A stretch of 64,000 nt of DNA from Elusimicrobium minutum Pei191 (GTDB lineage: Bacteria; Elusimicrobiota; Elusimicrobia; Elusimicrobiales; Elusimicrobiaceae), in assembly GCF_000020145.1 (NCBI RefSeq), contig NC_010644.1, forward strand, positions 930,001 through 994,000, read 5' to 3'. Position 1 is the stretch's first letter; each line of letters begins with the position of its first letter. The notes under the pieces are model-generated. The model had not been told where the DNA came from. It worked only from the letters and a program-made list of their open reading frames with translations, and made no database searches. Below, piece by piece: positions 26,352 to 35,254 of the stretch. A program made the position numbers and the translations under genes.

Positions 26352-28769
26352 TTAAACGCCAAGCGTTTTTTGCGCGGAAGAAAAAACCTCTTCAACGGCT
26401 ATAGTCTGCATACATTGCGGGTTATTTTTAAGCACACATTCATTAAGCCATTCCTGCAAAATCCACATACAGTTACCGCAGTTTTTAGCGTGAATATTTA
26501 TATTGGAAGGATAAGAAAAATATTGTTCTGAAGAAGAACCATACATAATTATTGAATGCGCGCCGCATATCCCGGCCATGTGGGACATGCCTGACTCAAC
26601 GTCAAAATGAAGTTTAGACCCTTGCAGCAAAGACGGCAGCTCGGAAAAAGCTGTCTTGTTAATTAAATTTATATCAACGCCTTTAAAAAAAGGATTATCC
26701 CCAGCTCCTAACTGCACTATTTTATACTGCGGGTATTTTTGTTTAAGTTTTAATATAAGGCCTTCCCAATTTTCCTGCGGCCAGGAACGGGTGGGACGAT
26801 TATGCCCCCCTGCCAAGCAATCACCTATACCGTCATGAACGGTAATATATTCCTTTTCTTTCAAACCGTATTTTTGCAAAACATCACGGTTTAATTTGTT
26901 TTTAAAAGGTTCCCATGCGGGAAGTTCCGTGTCCAAGCCCGCGGAAAACCCCATTATATTAAAATTGTTAAAACCGTTATCAAGCGCGAAATTTGATAAA
27001 ATTCCGTCTAAAAGAGAACCGTAAAGGTGAAAAGAGCGGAATGCTTTTTGCCTTTGTAAAGCACGCTCAAAAACAGGCAAAAAACCGGGAGCTAGTTTTT
27101 TAATTCTGCCAAGTTTATAAAAATCAAAGTTATAAACATGTGAGCCGCTTAACACCAAATCATAATCTTTTCTTTTATATCTGTTGCCTGTAAAATCAGA
27201 TATAGCCCCGCCGCCGGAAAAAAGCGTTTCTATAACATTGCGCTTTTCATGGCAAAGGGTAATTTCCGCCTCAGGCAAAGCGTTTTTAATTTGGGCAAAA
27301 AAGCGCCCGTTCATACAAAGATCCCCAATTCCGCCGCGGGTGTGAATAAGCACTTTTAAAATATTTCGCTTATCTTTTTTACCAAAAAAGTATTGTATAT
27401 CACGTTTAATATTTTTGCGTTTTTGGTTAAGCGCGCGTTTAAAATCGTCTAACTTATAAGCAACCCTTACAATGCCGCTTTTAACGGCGCAATAGTTTAT
27501 TAAACCTTCCGTCTGTAAGGCAAATAAAGCGGTTTTATCTTCAATAGAGTAGTTGATTTGCGTTAAATCCTTTTTCTCTGCGTTTTTAAGATAGGCCTGC
27601 GCGCGTTCAAAAACAGTTTGCGGCGTTATTGAAGCCATGCAGGCTTTAGACTGCGGCTTATTTAAAATACAGCGGCTTATCCAATCACCTGTTATATTCA
27701 TACAGTTGCCGCAGGAAGGCGCGGTAATATTGATATTTCGCTCATAGGCAAGATATTCTTTTATGGAAGGGCCAAACATTACCACACAAATGGTATCAAG
27801 CAAGTGGGCAAGATGCACCATGCCGCTTTCCGTATCAATATGCAAAACGCTTTTTTGCAAAATATAAGGCAAATCGGCAACGCGTGTTTTACCTACTATA
27901 GAAACATCAACAAAATCAAAAACAGTGCTGTTACTCCCACCTATTTGCACAACAGTTATATCAGGGAAAGCGGCTTTAAAAAGACGCGTAAACTCACGCC
28001 AATGTTCTTTGGGCCAGGCGCGCGGCGGATAACCTTTGGAAATATCTGTATTGCTATTGGTCCCGTCGTGAATAGTAATATATTTTTTACCTTCAAGCCC
28101 TAAAGTTTTAAGAATTTTAAAGCCGTCTTCTTTAAGCTCAATCGGCGCGCGGTCATTTTGTTTAATATCAAGGCCCGTTGAAAGTCCAAGGTTTGCAACG
28201 CGCGCGGAACCGTAACGCACCGTGGAGTGCGCCAGCAATCCGTCAAGCTGCGGGGGATTATGAGTGTAAACATCTAAAATTTTTTGCATGGCAAGACCTT
28301 TTTGGAAAGTCTGCCAAAAACCGGGCGCAAGTTTTTTTATTCTTTCTTCTTCGTAATAATCAAAAGAAAAACTGTGTGAACCCGCTATAACCAAATCATA
28401 ATTTTTAGGGTTGTAATTACGCAAAACGAAACTGACGGTAAATTTACCGTCAAGAAAAATCATGTTAAAAACTTCTTTACTGTCAAAACAAAAATCGATC
28501 TTGGCATTAGGCAGCGCCAAATGCAGTTTACTCATAAAAACCCTGCTCATGGCTACGTCACCAATGCCGCCGCGCACATGAACCAAAACGCAAAGTTTAT
28601 CTTCTTTTGGGGCCGTTTTTTTAAAAAGGTTTTTAGATGATTTTTTTAATTGTTTGCGAAGCCTTTCAGCCTTAACCGCTAGAGCAATAAAAACGCTTTT
28701 TTCCTTACGCATATTAATGATAGCTTTTGTTTGCGCGCTGTCTAATTTTAAACGGTTAAATTTTTCCAT
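26352..28769 (-). CDS. Double GT9 (heptosyltransferase-like) fusion
   Basis: Two complete GT9 modules lie in one 805-residue chain. Module 1 begins LCVLVHVRGGIGDVAMSR near residue 57 and has KYITIHDGTNSN and DTESGMVHLAHLLDT. Module 2 begins LKVLIHTRGGIGDLCMNG near residue 455 and has EYITVHDGIGDC and DVESGMSHMAGICGA. Each ends in a Cys-rich GNCM motif. GT9 enzymes transfer heptose or other sugars from ADP-activated donors to LPS core. The duplication suggests two successive transfers or a regulatory copy (inference). I take the ATG at 28769 although a TTG upstream is in frame; neither has a clear SD. Confidence 0.85.
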   Translation of the reverse strand: MEKFNRLKLDSAQTKAIINMRKEKSVFIALAVKAERLRKQLKKSSKNLFKKTAPKEDKLCVLVHVRGGIGDVAMSRVFMSKLHLALPNAKIDFCFDSKEVFNMIFLDGKFTVSFVLRNYNPKNYDLVIAGSHSFSFDYYEEERIKKLAPGFWQTFQKGLAMQKILDVYTHNPPQLDGLLAHSTVRYGSARVANLGLSTGLDIKQNDRAPIELKEDGFKILKTLGLEGKKYITIHDGTNSNTDISKGYPPRAWPKEHWREFTRLFKAAFPDITVVQIGGSNSTVFDFVDVSIVGKTRVADLPYILQKSVLHIDTESGMVHLAHLLDTICVVMFGPSIKEYLAYERNINITAPSCGNCMNITGDWISRCILNKPQSKACMASITPQTVFERAQAYLKNAEKKDLTQINYSIEDKTALFALQTEGLINYCAVKSGIVRVAYKLDDFKRALNQKRKNIKRDIQYFFGKKDKRNILKVLIHTRGGIGDLCMNGRFFAQIKNALPEAEITLCHEKRNVIETLFSGGGAISDFTGNRYKRKDYDLVLSGSHVYNFDFYKLGRIKKLAPGFLPVFERALQRQKAFRSFHLYGSLLDGILSNFALDNGFNNFNIMGFSAGLDTELPAWEPFKNKLNRDVLQKYGLKEKEYITVHDGIGDCLAGGHNRPTRSWPQENWEGLILKLKQKYPQYKIVQLGAGDNPFFKGVDINLINKTAFSELPSLLQGSKLHFDVESGMSHMAGICGAHSIIMYGSSSEQYFSYPSNINIHAKNCGNCMWILQEWLNECVLKNNPQCMQTIAVEEVFSSAQKTLGV

Positions 28770-28989
28770 ATGATTATTATATAAAAATTGATACTTTGAA
28801 CAGTATATTCTGAAAACAAATCGCAACTGTTATAGAAAGTTTATATATTACTGTAAATAATAGGCCCTGTTAAAATTTTGCTAAAATATGTTTAGTGTTT
28901 AAAATTTTTTAGCAAACCCGGTATATATTTTGTAAAATATAAAAGAAATAAAAAGCAGTAACTCTGCAGGAAATTTTAAACAAATTTAC

Positions 28990-29064
28990 GCGCCCATAGC
29001 ACAATGGATAGTGCACTTCCCTGCGAAGGAAGGGATACAAGTTCGATTCCTGTTGGGCGCACCA
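28990..29064 (+). tRNA. tRNA-Arg (anticodon GCG)
   Basis: A full cloverleaf: acceptor GCGCCCA / TGGGCGC, D arm, anticodon arm CTTCC-CTGCGAA-GGAAG giving anticodon GCG, T loop TTCGATT, and encoded CCA. GCG reads CGC/CGU; most bacteria use A34-edited ACG for this box, so the GCG form is less usual. Confidence 0.93.
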
Positions 29065-29068
29065 TTTG

Positions 29069-29099
29069 AAAAAAGCACTTCCAAAGAAGTGCTTTTTTT
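29069..29099 (+). terminator. tRNA-Arg terminator
   Basis: Stem AAAGCACTT / AAGTGCTTT followed by T-run, five bases after the tRNA. Confidence 0.85.
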
Positions 29100-29238
29100 G
29101 TTGTATAGTTGTTAAACTATCGTCGGCGGTTTTACTGGAAAGCCATAGTCCCCATTTTGTGCGGAGATACAGAGGGCTGAATATCGGCCATTTTCGCCCC
29201 AACCTCTCTCTTCCCCAATTCCCAGGGGGCACAACTTT

Positions 29239-29840
29239 TTAATTATTGCTTAAAAAGTCCAATGTAATTTTAGAAATTTCTTCTGAAGAAAGATAATCTA
29301 TTGATGTAACGGCAGAGTAGCGCCTTAAGTATTTGATGCAATCACGAAATTTATCGGAAGAAACCCCATTTTTTTGGTCAATATGCTGTTTTAGACCTAA
29401 TAAGATACCCATTTTACAACATCTTTATTTACACAAAAAGGAGTATCCAATAAATCTGCTGATATTTGCTGCCCAGTAAACAAAGTCCTGGTAAGATGAT
29501 ATTTATCTGCGGAGTTATTCTCGTCGCAAGTTAAATAGCCTGCCCACCATAATCTTGAAATAGCATTCATCCTTATTAAAGATTTTTTATCGGTAACAAA
29601 AAATCTGTTTTTTATTCTTTTTAAGACCCCTTCCCCTGAATCTTCGTTATTATGGGAAGAAATCCATCGATTTATAACATACTCACGATAATTAACATGT
29701 GACAGATATGAGCATAAATATCTTGTATTTGCCTGCAATGGAGATAGGCCTTTAAATGCTTCATAAAGTCGTTTTGCATTTTCTAAATCCTGGATGTTTT
29801 TTTTCGTATCAGATAAGGAAATCCCTGGTGACGAAATCAT
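29239..29840 (-). pseudogene. DUF6339-like protein gene, split by a frameshift
   Basis: Two overlapping ORFs read as one protein. The upstream part (29397-29840) contains MNAISRLWWAGYLT, DKYHLTRTLFTGQQI and ends NKDVVK before leaving frame. The downstream part (29239-29412) begins MGILLGLKQHID and ends in a helical segment (SIDYLSSEEISKI). Joining them at an AAAA run (29412-29415) restores what I recall as the C-terminal two thirds of the DUF6339 family, often found in accessory loci. One missing A would explain the break. The N-terminus also looks short. Family name from memory, so moderate trust. Confidence 0.55.
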
Positions 29841-29846
29841 TATACC

Positions 29847-30476
29847 CTAATTTTTCTCTACAGCTTTATCTACTAAGTAATTCATAAAAATTGTTAAGTG
29901 TTTAATAATATTTTGCAACAAGGGTTCATTATACATGGCATCAGACGGCCCTTGTCCGAAATATATTTCTCCATTGACCAAGAAACTCAAGCGAATGTTT
30001 CCTTTAGGTGGCGGTGGTAGTCTTTTTTCTTTCCATGGGCCTATTTTAGCAGCAATAATTTCTGCTTCCTTAAAAATATTTGTGACGTCATAAGAGGGAG
30101 ACACTCCTTCCCAAAACAAAAGTTTGCCTGAATAGTTTATATAACGTGCGCTTCCATCTGCATAAACAGCAAGAGTATCAAGCCCTTGAGGCATATGATA
30201 TTCAAATATAACCCCTAAGATATCTCTGTTGTGTGGCACAATATGTAAAGTTGTTAGTTTCCGATAAGCAAGCACGCGAATTCTGGACTCTATTTTATTA
30301 TCAGTTGCAATTTTTGCAAGAACGCCCATATCAGGATTACTTGAAAAAATATCTGGATAAATATTTTCCATCTTTTTATATATAGCAAAATCATCACAAA
30401 ATAAACTTTCATATATTTCTTTTATAATATCATCTTGTTTTTTTTCTTTTCCAAATATTTTGCTGAGAAATCCCAT
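29847..30476 (-). CDS. Conserved hypothetical protein, accessory cluster
   Basis: 209 residues from an ATG at 30476 with SD (AGAGGGG). N-terminus is GFLSKIFGKEKKQDD, then a helical part, then a compact domain with LGVIFEYHMPQGLDTLAVYADG and SARYINYSGKLLFWEG (residues 105-145) and a Pro-rich turn RLPPPPKGN near 170. I have seen the ADGSARYINYSGK pattern in uncharacterised proteins, but know no function. It lies between the lipoprotein gene and the broken DUF6339-like gene. Possibly an immunity or accessory protein (weak inference). Confidence 0.75.
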   Translation of the reverse strand: MGFLSKIFGKEKKQDDIIKEIYESLFCDDFAIYKKMENIYPDIFSSNPDMGVLAKIATDNKIESRIRVLAYRKLTTLHIVPHNRDILGVIFEYHMPQGLDTLAVYADGSARYINYSGKLLFWEGVSPSYDVTNIFKEAEIIAAKIGPWKEKRLPPPPKGNIRLSFLVNGEIYFGQGPSDAMYNEPLLQNIIKHLTIFMNYLVDKAVEKN

Positions 30477-30492
30477 TTTATCCCCTCTTAAA

Positions 30493-31095
30493 TTATTGAA
30501 CCTTTTGTTCGGCTTGTTGTTTTTCTTGCACGACTCTAAAACCTGTAATAATATCGTTTGCGTCATAAAAGAAATTGCTAAAAGGATCTTTATTATCAAT
30601 AATTTCTTTTTCTTTTATCTGTGCTGTATATAACGTACCATCTTTAGATAGAGCAAAAAATGTCATGTGCCCGGGTTTTATTTCAGGAAATTCAGAAGGA
30701 TGCATATTTATCAATCTTTTTTCAGCATCAACAACCATTTTCCTGGCAGAGTTTCTGATGTTTTCATGTCCTTGTCCACCGATATACCCGCCCACGCCTT
30801 CTTCATTTTTGCTTTGAAAATATATACTGGCATCACCAGATGTTGATCCAACTATAAAAATTCTATTTTTTCCATCAGATATATCTTTGCTAACTAATTC
30901 TATCCCAACCGTATAGATTTCCCTTGAACCAACAAACTCCACACTCTCCAGCTGATCTTTGGGTAACCCAGAAAGCCATAAATTTCGTATATCTTCATAC
31001 ATTGGGGATATTGGAGTTAATTTAGTCTCACTCTCTTTACCTTTACATGCGAATACAATCATCGTCAATATCAGCAAAAACACTATTTTCCACAT
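30493..31095 (-). CDS. Lipoprotein, accessory cluster
   Basis: A signal sequence WKIVFLLILTMIVFAC ends in a lipobox with Cys at position 17 from the ATG at 31095 (an ATG at 31107 is also possible). The mature part of about 180 residues has no motif that I recognise; a segment around GYIGGQGHENIRNSARKM may be a loop. Probably lipid-anchored in the periplasm. Flanked at short distances by an SseB-like gene and the hypothetical at 29847. Confidence 0.75.
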   Translation of the reverse strand: MWKIVFLLILTMIVFACKGKESETKLTPISPMYEDIRNLWLSGLPKDQLESVEFVGSREIYTVGIELVSKDISDGKNRIFIVGSTSGDASIYFQSKNEEGVGGYIGGQGHENIRNSARKMVVDAEKRLINMHPSEFPEIKPGHMTFFALSKDGTLYTAQIKEKEIIDNKDPFSNFFYDANDIITGFRVVQEKQQAEQKVQ

Positions 31096-31113
31096 AAAAT
31101 GCTCCATAAGCTA

Positions 31114-31872
31114 TTATTTTTTATAAAAAGGTTCTATCGTGTTGAAATAATCTAACAACACCGCCTTGCCGTCTTTTTGTATAAAATCTACAAATTCACT
31201 CTTACCAATAAATTTTGACACAATATAGCCCGCTTCGTTAGTTAAGGGTTTTATATCTCCCTTTGCTTCTATGCAAAAAATATAGTGAGGGGGTTCCTTA
31301 GTAGCCGGATTAAAAATCCATCCTATGTACGCCGCCTCAACTTCTAGCTTAGTTGAGAAAAGATCTTTTAAAGCATTAAGCATATCATGCGGATATTTTG
31401 CCGGAGCACCTATTAATACTTTCATAGGGTTATCAATTTTAATTTGTTTGGATAATCCTGGTCGTGGCTGTTCGCTGAGGATGGATTCAATTTCATTTGG
31501 AAGTAGAAATTTACCATGATCCGAATAAGGATTCAAAACAAAGGTTGCTCCTTTTGCATTTTCAAACAAATCTCTGCCTTTTATTTCGTATATATTTTGT
31601 TTTTCTTTAACAACATTATTATCAAAAATACGTTCCTTTGAGGTGAATATAGGGATTTTTCCATCATTAAACGCAATAAAGGCAATTTTATCACCTTTTT
31701 GAAAAGTTTTTCTATCAGTCCCATCTTCTTTGGGGTAAATTACTATCAGCATAGCTTCCAATAACAAGTCATAAAATGTTCCCTGATATATGGGATCACT
31801 TGCGGCCTTTTTTAGGGCCTCATATAAATCTGGCTGGATTGGTTTCTTTTTCAAAAAATTAAATATTCCCAT
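31114..31872 (-). CDS. SseB-like protein
   Basis: 252 residues with the two SseB modules. The N-terminal one has the strand pattern MLIVIYPKEDG, DKIAFIAFNDGKIPIFTSKERIFD and GATFVLNPYSDHGKFLLPNEI (residues 40-130). The C-terminal one starts near 145 with KVLIGAPAKYPHDML and contains LEVEAAYIGWIFNPATK. SseB (enhanced serine sensitivity) proteins are small cytosolic proteins of unclear role that recur beside secreted-toxin and immunity genes. The neighbours here, a lipoprotein and a Cys-rich secreted protein, match that kind of setting (inference). Confidence 0.75.
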   Translation of the reverse strand: MGIFNFLKKKPIQPDLYEALKKAASDPIYQGTFYDLLLEAMLIVIYPKEDGTDRKTFQKGDKIAFIAFNDGKIPIFTSKERIFDNNVVKEKQNIYEIKGRDLFENAKGATFVLNPYSDHGKFLLPNEIESILSEQPRPGLSKQIKIDNPMKVLIGAPAKYPHDMLNALKDLFSTKLEVEAAYIGWIFNPATKEPPHYIFCIEAKGDIKPLTNEAGYIVSKFIGKSEFVDFIQKDGKAVLLDYFNTIEPFYKK

Positions 31873-31891
31873 AGTTCCTCATTGTTTATTT

Positions 31892-32872
31892 TTAAAATGA
31901 ATATGTGTCTGTATACGAAGCCTTTCTTTCCTCTTCTTTTATATGACAATATTGAAACTTTTTTATAAGAGTGTTAAATATTCGCTCCTTTGTTTCTTTA
32001 TTTTTCTTCATTCGGGTATCACACTCTTTGGGAAATTTTCCTCTAAAAAATATTTCATACATCCAGGCTATACAATAATCATCCTTGGAATTATAATTTT
32101 TTTTATTACACTTTTTACTAAAAGCCATATTATATGGAGCACTACTATTTTTCTCAGAAAGGAGCATGAAATTGTTAGCTACAAGATACCTATTATCTGT
32201 CCACAAAACAGGGCATTTATCATCTTCCAAAAACTCGTCGCATTTAAAATCGTAGAGTTGGTCTTTTTTTTGATATTCCGCATAATCTTTCTCTGCACGC
32301 GCAGCTTCCTTTTTTCTCTTTTTTTCATTATGAATTCGTTCTTTTATACATTTTTTGGTTTTATCACATTCAATATCTTTCCAAAAAGACAATTTTTCTT
32401 TGCCAGTACAAGCCCCTTCTTCACAATATTCATCCGCAGGGGAGAATGTGATGATATTTATTCCATCTTTATGAATAATAAATTTATATAAAGGCCGAAA
32501 CACATCTTCCTCTATTTTCCCTGTCTCGTAAATCTGCCCATTTTTAAAAACAAGAATAAATTTTGGGTATAAATAATCTTCAGGAGGCTGTTTTTTGGGA
32601 TCGTATCCTTCATCAAATACAATATATGGATGTTTGTCATATTCATCCATACAATGAACTCCGTCTGCGTCAGAACTGATTATATGCCTATCTACATACT
32701 CTTCACATTCTTCATTCATACAAAAACGAATATATGTTTTTCCTATATCAATATCTTGTGAATTAACTACACTTAAAGGACTAATGGCAAAACATTTACT
32801 CCAACTGAAAGAAAGTGAAAATGATGCTGTGGAAGATAAAAGTAAAATTAGTGGGATAGCTAGCCTTTTCAT
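31892..32872 (-). CDS. Secreted Cys-rich protein, unknown
   Basis: 326 residues from the ATG at 32872, chosen for its strong SD (GGGAGGAG). A signal peptide (MKRLAIPLILLLSSTASFS) is followed by a mature part with at least a dozen Cys (for example CMNEECEEY, EYCEEGACTG, DIECDKTKKC), implying disulfides in the periplasm or outside. A charged Lys/Glu helix occupies residues 190-225. No known domain is recognised. Starts five bases after the stop of the gene at 32877-33251. Confidence 0.75.
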   Translation of the reverse strand: MKRLAIPLILLLSSTASFSLSFSWSKCFAISPLSVVNSQDIDIGKTYIRFCMNEECEEYVDRHIISSDADGVHCMDEYDKHPYIVFDEGYDPKKQPPEDYLYPKFILVFKNGQIYETGKIEEDVFRPLYKFIIHKDGINIITFSPADEYCEEGACTGKEKLSFWKDIECDKTKKCIKERIHNEKKRKKEAARAEKDYAEYQKKDQLYDFKCDEFLEDDKCPVLWTDNRYLVANNFMLLSEKNSSAPYNMAFSKKCNKKNYNSKDDYCIAWMYEIFFRGKFPKECDTRMKKNKETKERIFNTLIKKFQYCHIKEEERKASYTDTYSF

Positions 32873-32876
32873 TTTA

Positions 32877-33251
32877 TTAACTCCTCCCATCCCAAAGAAA
32901 AATATCTTTCTTCCCATCAGGGATCATCCAACCAGGCGTTTCATTATTCCGATAAATCAAAAAATGTTTTGCCACATCATTATCAGAAAGAGAATTAGAA
33001 GAAGCTAGAATATCATCAACAACAGTAACGAGTTCCCCCATAGGAAACAACTCAATATATTCAATCCCATCAATGACAGTGGGTTGTTCCGATAGTTCCT
33101 CAGAGTTTAATATTATAATATCCGATTCCAAAGAAATCCTTTCTTTCATAAAAAAATCAACAAAAGCAAGCTCAAAGCCCAATTTTTCTTGTTCAAGAAA
33201 TCTATTTAAAGTATTGCCCCGTATATGGCCTATTAAATCTTTTAGCTTCAT
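32877..33251 (-). CDS. Small acidic protein, first gene of the accessory cluster
   Basis: 124 residues, acidic, with an SD (GAGGAA) before the ATG. The N-terminus LKDLIGHIRGNTLNRFLEQEKLG is helical, the middle strand-like (IEYIELFPMGELVTVVDDI), and the end carries GWMIPDGKKDIFLWDG. I do not recognise the family. It heads the minus-strand cluster 29239-33251 and diverges from the truncated regulator at 33368. Could be an immunity protein, but nothing in its sequence proves that. Confidence 0.65.
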   Translation of the reverse strand: MKLKDLIGHIRGNTLNRFLEQEKLGFELAFVDFFMKERISLESDIIILNSEELSEQPTVIDGIEYIELFPMGELVTVVDDILASSNSLSDNDVAKHFLIYRNNETPGWMIPDGKKDIFLWDGRS

Positions 33252-33367
33252 GAAATATTCCTCTTTCTAAATTCCCTACGATAGTTTTATTATATTAGAA
33301 TTTTTCAAAAAATGCTTCCGATTAAAAACGACATAAAATTGTCGGTCTAATTTGTTAATATGTAAGT

Positions 33368-33583
33368 ATGAAAAAAGAACAAGATATAAAACGCCTCACA
33401 CGTATAGTGAAACTACTCAACATTTTATCTTCAGGGAAGCTGGTTGTTGCCGAAGTTGCTATGGAATTGAATGTGTCCGTTCGCACAATCCAAAGAGATA
33501 TTAGAACCATAGAAGACGCAGGCTTTCCCATATATGATGAGAAGCCGGGGCAAATAGCGCATAGGCGGAAGTATTTTTGGTAA
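33368..33583 (+). pseudogene. Truncated HTH regulator (WYL/DeoR-type N-terminus)
   Basis: Only the DNA-binding part is left: LLNILSSGKLVVAEVAMELNVSVRTIQRDIRTIEDAGFPIY (residues 16-56) is a complete winged-helix typical of WYL-domain regulators, which normally continue for 200 or more residues. After DEKPG the reading leaves the family pattern and stops 10 codons later. The break coincides with the truncation of the convergent gene on the other strand, marking a deletion junction near 33543-33552. The fragment might still bind DNA. Confidence 0.7.
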
Positions 33584-34007
33584 CTGTTTTTGCGCCTGTC
33601 AATTTAGCCAAATTTTCTGCCCCTGTATCAAATTTGCTTTTACTTGAAGACACGGCTTTTGCTTCTGGCCCCAAAACATCTTTTATCCCTTTTGCTTTTC
33701 TGTCCTCTAAAACACCAATAAAAGTATTAATAGCGTTTAAACTTCTGGGAAATCCGCTGTAAGCGTACATTTGTATCAGAACTTCTTTGATTTCATTAAT
33801 TGTAAGTTTATTATCCAACCCTTCATGTAGCGCTTTGTTAAGTTTATCTAGATCCCCGACGGCTGTTAAAGCTGCTATTTTAGCTATACTTTGCTGTCTT
33901 GGCGTTAATGCTTGCAGTTCAACTGATTGTGCTATGTAAGAAAATGAGAGTACGGAAATAAGTACGGCCATTATTAGTGTAAGATTTTTTAATTTTATAT
34001 TTTCCAT
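33501..34007 (-). pseudogene. Truncated exported carboxymuconolactone decarboxylase-family protein
   Basis: 168 residues with a signal peptide (ending near IAQSVELQ) and one CMD module: LTPRQQSIAKIAALTAVGDLDKL and LTINEIKEVLIQMYAYSGFPRSLNAI. Family members of this exported type continue after FAPA with a second CMD module. Here the sequence changes to 13 unrelated residues read from the opposite strand of the neighbouring HTH gene. So the C-terminal half is lost at the junction near 33543-33552. SD GGAGG before the ATG is intact, so a shortened product may be made. Cotranscribed with the hydrolase upstream. Confidence 0.75.
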
Positions 34008-34022
34008 TTTGACCTCCGGCCT

Positions 34023-34050
34023 AAGGCGGCCATATATAATGGGCCGCCTT
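34023..34050. other. Perfect hairpin between hydrolase and CMD genes
   Basis: Arms AAGGCGGCC / GGCCGCCTT with a 10-base loop and no T-run in the minus-strand direction. It could be a weak terminator or an RNA-stability element within the operon. Confidence 0.55.
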
Positions 34051-34061
34051 AAACCTTATTT

Positions 34062-35108
34062 TTACTTAAGATTTTGCTTAAAGAAACTATCCAGTTTCGG
34101 GATAGTTAATTTCATATATTCCGGCCTGTCGTAAAGGTCCACGTGCGACGCGCCGGGCACTACATATAGCTCCTTAGGCTGAGCTGCCTTGCTGTAAGCA
34201 TCTTCGCTAAAGTAGGCAGATACGGCCCGCTCTCCAACAATAAATAGCAACGGGCGGGGTGAGATTGTTTCTATCTGTATAAACGGGAAGAAGTTCATCA
34301 TTGCCGCTTGGCTTACTAAAGAGTATGCGGTATCCGTATTTGGGTGTTGCGCACGGGGCGTGCGGTAATAGTCATAAAACTCACGGGTGTTTTCTGTATC
34401 TTTATCAGTAATACTGGCAGGAACGCCAAGAGTATCGGTACGTTTTTCCCCTCTAAATTCCTTTGTGCGTAAATCGCCTATAAGGTCAAGCGTTTTCATG
34501 CGTTGTTCGTAGGAGATAGCGTCGCCAAGGCCCTGCCTGCGTGCGCGGCCCAAGTCATACATGCTTACTGTAGCAACAGCTTTAACTCTATGGTCAATAG
34601 CCGCCGCACTTACCACATATCCGCCGCCTCCGCAAATACCCAAAAGACCGATGCGTCCTGCATCAACTAAAGATTGGGTGCTTAAAAAATCTACCGCCGC
34701 AATAAAGTCCTCTATGCGGATATCAGGTATTTCTATATTGCGCGGCTGCCCGCCGCTTTCACCCCAAAATGAAGCGTCAAAAGCAAGAGTAACAAAGCCC
34801 ATTTCCGCCAATTTTTGTGCATGCAGGCCTGACGTTTGCTCCTTAACACCGGTAAAAGTATGGCCAACAACAATTGCGGGATGTTTTTTATTTTTATCAA
34901 TATTTTTTGGCATATACATATGTCCCGCTATTTCTATGCCAATTCTGTTTTTAAATATAACTTTTTCCATTCGCACACTATCGCTCTGCCGGAATGTAAG
35001 ATGAGCCGCCGTTGTTGTCCCCTTACATATTTTATATACACCCCATACTATAGAACTTGTTAAAACCGCCGCCGCTACTACTATTAGTATTAGTTTAAGA
35101 TTCATCAT
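34062..35108 (-). CDS. Membrane-anchored alpha/beta hydrolase (dienelactone hydrolase-like)
   Basis: 348 residues: an N-terminal membrane helix (residues 4-23), then an alpha/beta hydrolase. The oxyanion region is VVGHTFTGVKEQ, the nucleophile elbow GICGGGGY near 160 has Cys where most have Ser, and the acid and His lie near the end (GASHVDLYDRPEY). Cys-elbow members of this family exist among dienelactone hydrolase relatives. SD AGGAGG lies before tandem ATGs. It leads a two-gene unit with the truncated CMD gene and diverges from an AraC regulator that probably controls it. Confidence 0.82.
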   Translation of the reverse strand: MMNLKLILIVVAAAVLTSSIVWGVYKICKGTTTAAHLTFRQSDSVRMEKVIFKNRIGIEIAGHMYMPKNIDKNKKHPAIVVGHTFTGVKEQTSGLHAQKLAEMGFVTLAFDASFWGESGGQPRNIEIPDIRIEDFIAAVDFLSTQSLVDAGRIGLLGICGGGGYVVSAAAIDHRVKAVATVSMYDLGRARRQGLGDAISYEQRMKTLDLIGDLRTKEFRGEKRTDTLGVPASITDKDTENTREFYDYYRTPRAQHPNTDTAYSLVSQAAMMNFFPFIQIETISPRPLLFIVGERAVSAYFSEDAYSKAAQPKELYVVPGASHVDLYDRPEYMKLTIPKLDSFFKQNLK

Positions 35109-35254
35109 ATCCTCCTGTAGGTTTAATCTTGTAGCTATAGTATATTTCTTTGAGATAGGAGTTTAAAGATATAAAAAAGCCTAATTATTGCCTAATTCTC
35201 TCACCGCCAAAAAAATAAGTTATTACATATGATAGAATCAATACAGAGGTTTAT

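Noticed and set aside
28858-28875. GGCCCT sequence as a fifth copy of the shared motif
   Set aside because: The GGTC half is missing and no exported-protein gene follows.
28909-29232. 107-codon ORF antisense to tRNA-Arg
   Set aside because: It crosses the tRNA and its terminator; such ORFs are a usual artefact of tRNA sequence.
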